A stretch of DNA of 64,000 bases from the NCBI RefSeq assembly GCF_030253575.1, contig NC_080561.1:10016501-10080500 (forward strand), written 5' to 3'. This document shows, piece after piece, positions 62,053 through 64,000 of this stretch; the stretch's first letter is position 1; every line of letters begins with the position of its first letter. The stretch is from Rhododendron vialii. Lineage: Eukaryota; Streptophyta; Magnoliopsida; Ericales; Ericaceae. Made by a program: the position numbers and the translations under genes. Under the pieces are notes generated by a model. That model was given only the letters and a program-made list of their open reading frames with translations, was not told the DNA's origin and did no database searches.

Positions 62053-62301
62053 TGTTAGAATCCTTCCATAGTGGGCATGATTTGATTCTTTGTATAATAG
62101 CTAATTCTTAGGAGTTAGGATATTTATAATCTTTAATTCTTAGGAAATCGATCCACCAATCATGGGATTGAACCAATCACGGGATTGAACCAATCACCAT
62201 ATTCACTTTTGTATTGTATATAAGTTGTAGCACACAATGAATAAAGTATCTCATAAATCTTCTTCTTAATCTTTTCTTTCCTTGCTCTACCATTTTTATC
62301 A
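62053..62301 (+). repeat. Copia 3' LTR
   Basis: 249 bp. It is longer than the 5' LTR because ATTGAACCAATCAC-type sequence is duplicated in tandem (about 62163-62200). Confidence 0.93.
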
Positions 62302-62534
62302 ACTTTGATACCATAGTAGATTATTAATTAACCACCAACTCTTCTAAAAATTTAAACTGTTTGAGAGAGAGACAATTTTATTACTTATACCTTTAACACT
62401 GATAAACGAAGTTAACGTGTAAAAAAAGTTGATAATCAAAAGAATACATTCCTCACTGTCGCTGATTTTCATTGTTACTTTTGGGGATAAGATAATATAA
62501 ACGAACCATGTGGAAATAATATATATTATTATTT

Positions 62535-62720
62535 TTTTGTCATAGTTTATACATCAGCGGGATATGAGGGAGTTAGTGGGTTAGTAAATTAGTTCACATG
62601 GGGTCCAGAAGCTGTCTATAGCCCTAAACCCCACCCTTGCCCTTCGGGGCTCGAACTCTTGCCTCTAGTGAGGGAGGAGAGTGAGCTTATGGTGTAGAAC
62701 ACGTGTAAGCCCAATTCCAT
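62535..62720 (-). mobile_element. Possible tRNA-derived SINE
   Basis: On the minus strand it has a B-box-like GAGTTCGAGCCCC, then GGTGGGGTTTAGGGC and GCTTCTGGACCCCATGTG. It ends in an A-rich tail (the T-rich tract at about 62524-62540). The A box is poor. Confidence 0.45.
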
Positions 62721-62849
62721 AATCAGTTGGACCGAGCTAAGCCCCGGAAGCTCAAACGGTGTTTAATTTCAGATTACCCAAATTGACAAAATTCGGACGA
62801 GCTCGGAATAGGCCCAAACTTGGTGGGCTGACTTATTTTCGCACTTCGG

Positions 62850-63290
62850 TCCATACTCATGATGATCAATGGTGCTTTTCGGCCTAATTTTTTCGTTCAA
62901 ACCTTCAATTGCGTTATTTTGCCGTTTTAGGAAAGATTTGTTTCGTTAATAACTCTTAGACCGTAATTCCTTTTAAGTTGATTCTTTTTGGGAAAGTCTT
63001 ATTTTTCTTTCCCGTTTTCAGTTTTAGGAAAAGCTCCAAATTCTGGGACTTTTTATTTTCCAAGTTTATTTTTAGGGTTTCTAGGGTTTCGGCCTATATA
63101 AAGGTTTGTAACCTAAAGTTTAAGCAACTTTTATCAATACTATTGCAAAGATTCTCTCTTTCTTTCTTGTGCGCAAGATTTGCTCGTTGCGACGAGTTGT
63201 TTATTTCGTTTGGACTAGTACGCTAACTAGTTTCTCATGAATTCTGCTGCGTCAGTTTACCAACTTAACAAACTTGGTTTGTTCTATATA
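62850..63290 (+). other. LTR- or promoter-like segment
   Basis: A TATA box (TATATAAAGG, about 63095) follows a TTAGGGTTTCTAGGGTTTCG stretch. Downstream come TTTGTAACC, a TTCTCTCTTTCTTTC tract and CGCAAGATTTGC. This looks like the U3/R part of a plant LTR, but no second LTR, primer site or duplication is in view; a gene promoter is the alternative. Confidence 0.35.
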
Positions 63291-63439
63291 TATTAAAATT
63301 TTAACACACCATGAAAATGTATATTCTTATTGTCATTATAATGAATTGCCATGTAAAAGCAACAATAAGGTAATCTATACACTTGATCAGACAACTCAAA
63401 CTTTTCATAACCATTTGCAGGGCTAAAAATGAAGAGAAA

Positions 63440-63630
63440 AATTTCTTTACGGAAAGGTTTTCACGGAGGCGAATAATTTTACCCATCCAAAAGTATTTTG
63501 GGCAGTCCAGACTTTAAACAAACTATTCGCGCGAATAGTTTGTTTAAAATCCGGACCATCGATTACTTAGACGAATGGCGAGATGGAACGGCACAGAAAT
63601 CTCTTTTATGGACACTCCGTGAATAAGGGA
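63440..63630. repeat. Palindromic segment with a 36-bp perfect palindrome
   Basis: 63513-63548 is a perfect palindrome (TTTAAACAAACTATTCGC and its exact complement). The outer parts (TTTTCACGGAGGCG and CACTCCGTGAATAA) are weakly mirrored, so this is probably a small MITE. Confidence 0.6.
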
Positions 63631-63720
63631 ACCTCAAAAATGAATTGTTCGCATCTAGCAGGTTTAGTTACTAATGGGGTACAAATTCACCACCTTCTGG
63701 TGACCATTTGGTAGTAATTA

Positions 63721-64000
63721 ATGACCCGTTTGGATGAAGCATTTGTTTTGGGTGGATATAGAATGAGGATGGATTTGAAGGTAGATATGTAATGAGGGGT
63801 GATATGTTAAGAATGGTGACCCCACCTCTTAAGAATGGTGGATTTGTAATGAGGTGTTTGGATGAATTTTTGAGAAGGGGGATTTGTAAGGTGGATATGA
63901 TGGGATAAGGTGTTAAATGACTTATTTGCCCCCACTTTAGTATTTTAATGAACAAATTACGTTTATTTCATTATAATTACATTAAATACATATATACAAT
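63721..64000 (-). mobile_element. MITE ending ATCCAAACGGG, copy 3, cut by the window end
   Basis: On the minus strand it ends AAATGCTTCATCCAAACGGG. It shares CATATCCACCTTACAAATCC-type phrases with 8407-8700 and 35833-36103. GAATGGTGGATTTGTAATGAGG-like units are repeated within it. Its other end lies beyond 64000. Confidence 0.7.

Larger units (their letters stand above)
54937..62301 (+). mobile_element. Ty1/copia retrotransposon, inactive, with nested solo LTR
   Basis: 5' LTR 54937-55169 and 3' LTR 62053-62301 both run from TGTTAGAATCC to TTTTTATCA. A 5-bp duplication ACTTT flanks the element (54932-54936 and 62302-62306). The primer-binding site TGGTATCAGAGC follows the 5' LTR and a purine tract (TTGAGGGGGAG) precedes the 3' LTR. 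The internal order is Gag, protease, integrase, reverse transcriptase, RNase H, as in copia. The LTRs differ by about eight substitutions plus indels by eye, so the insertion is not very recent. A 2454-bp LTR (55567-58020) was inserted into its gag. Confidence 0.95.

Noticed and set aside
62978..63226. 82-codon plus-strand frame near the TATA-like box
   Set aside because: It begins upstream of the TATA box and has no recognisable domain; better explained as an LTR-like remnant.

Overview
The window is nuclear DNA from a flowering plant, almost certainly a eudicot. Protein genes are split by GT-AG (and two GC-AG) introns, there is a cytoplasmic-type tRNA-Ile, and the intergenic space is AT-rich and packed with plant transposons. 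I cannot name the species. Four protein-coding genes and one tRNA gene are well supported; most of the rest is transposable-element DNA at several nesting levels.

Layout. 435-7032 (+): a six-exon gene for a DEK_C plus double-SWIB chromatin protein, with a SINE and MITEs in intron 1 and a hAT element in intron 5. 7316-8030: a 348-bp-per-arm foldback made of a Myb/SANT-like coding fragment. 9016-9089 (+): tRNA-Ile(AAU). 12638-14877 (+): a four-exon class III peroxidase closest to peroxidase 10. 15-25 kb: transposon-rich, with an inverted-repeat Mutator-like element (19996-21143) and a miniature LTR retroelement (22783-23385). 25766-26212 (+): an intronless small membrane-protein gene behind a leader with repeated segments. 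26.2-37.2 kb: no genes, many MITEs. 37226-46158: two decayed FAR1/MULE transposase copies in head-to-head orientation between matching termini. 46564-51379 (-): an eight-exon ARMC6-like armadillo gene with two GC-AG introns. 52283-53330: a second inverted-repeat Mutator-like element, inside a LINE tail. 54937-62301: a dead Ty1/copia element with a solo LTR nested in its gag. 62.3-64 kb: SINE, LTR-like and MITE remnants.

The genes do not form a pathway. From memory, the order SWIB gene then peroxidase 10 matches the close Arabidopsis pair At1g49520 and At1g49570, which suggests conserved microsynteny. I found no new multi-gene system. The most interesting things are structural: a palindromic half-unit (about 16 copies by eye) shared by three foldback loci with different ends; the coding-derived hairpin at 7.3-8.0 kb; two GC-AG introns in one gene; and several insertions that can be dated relative to each other by nesting. 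Exon coordinates were derived by hand from splice signals, frame and family similarity. No alignment or database search was run.
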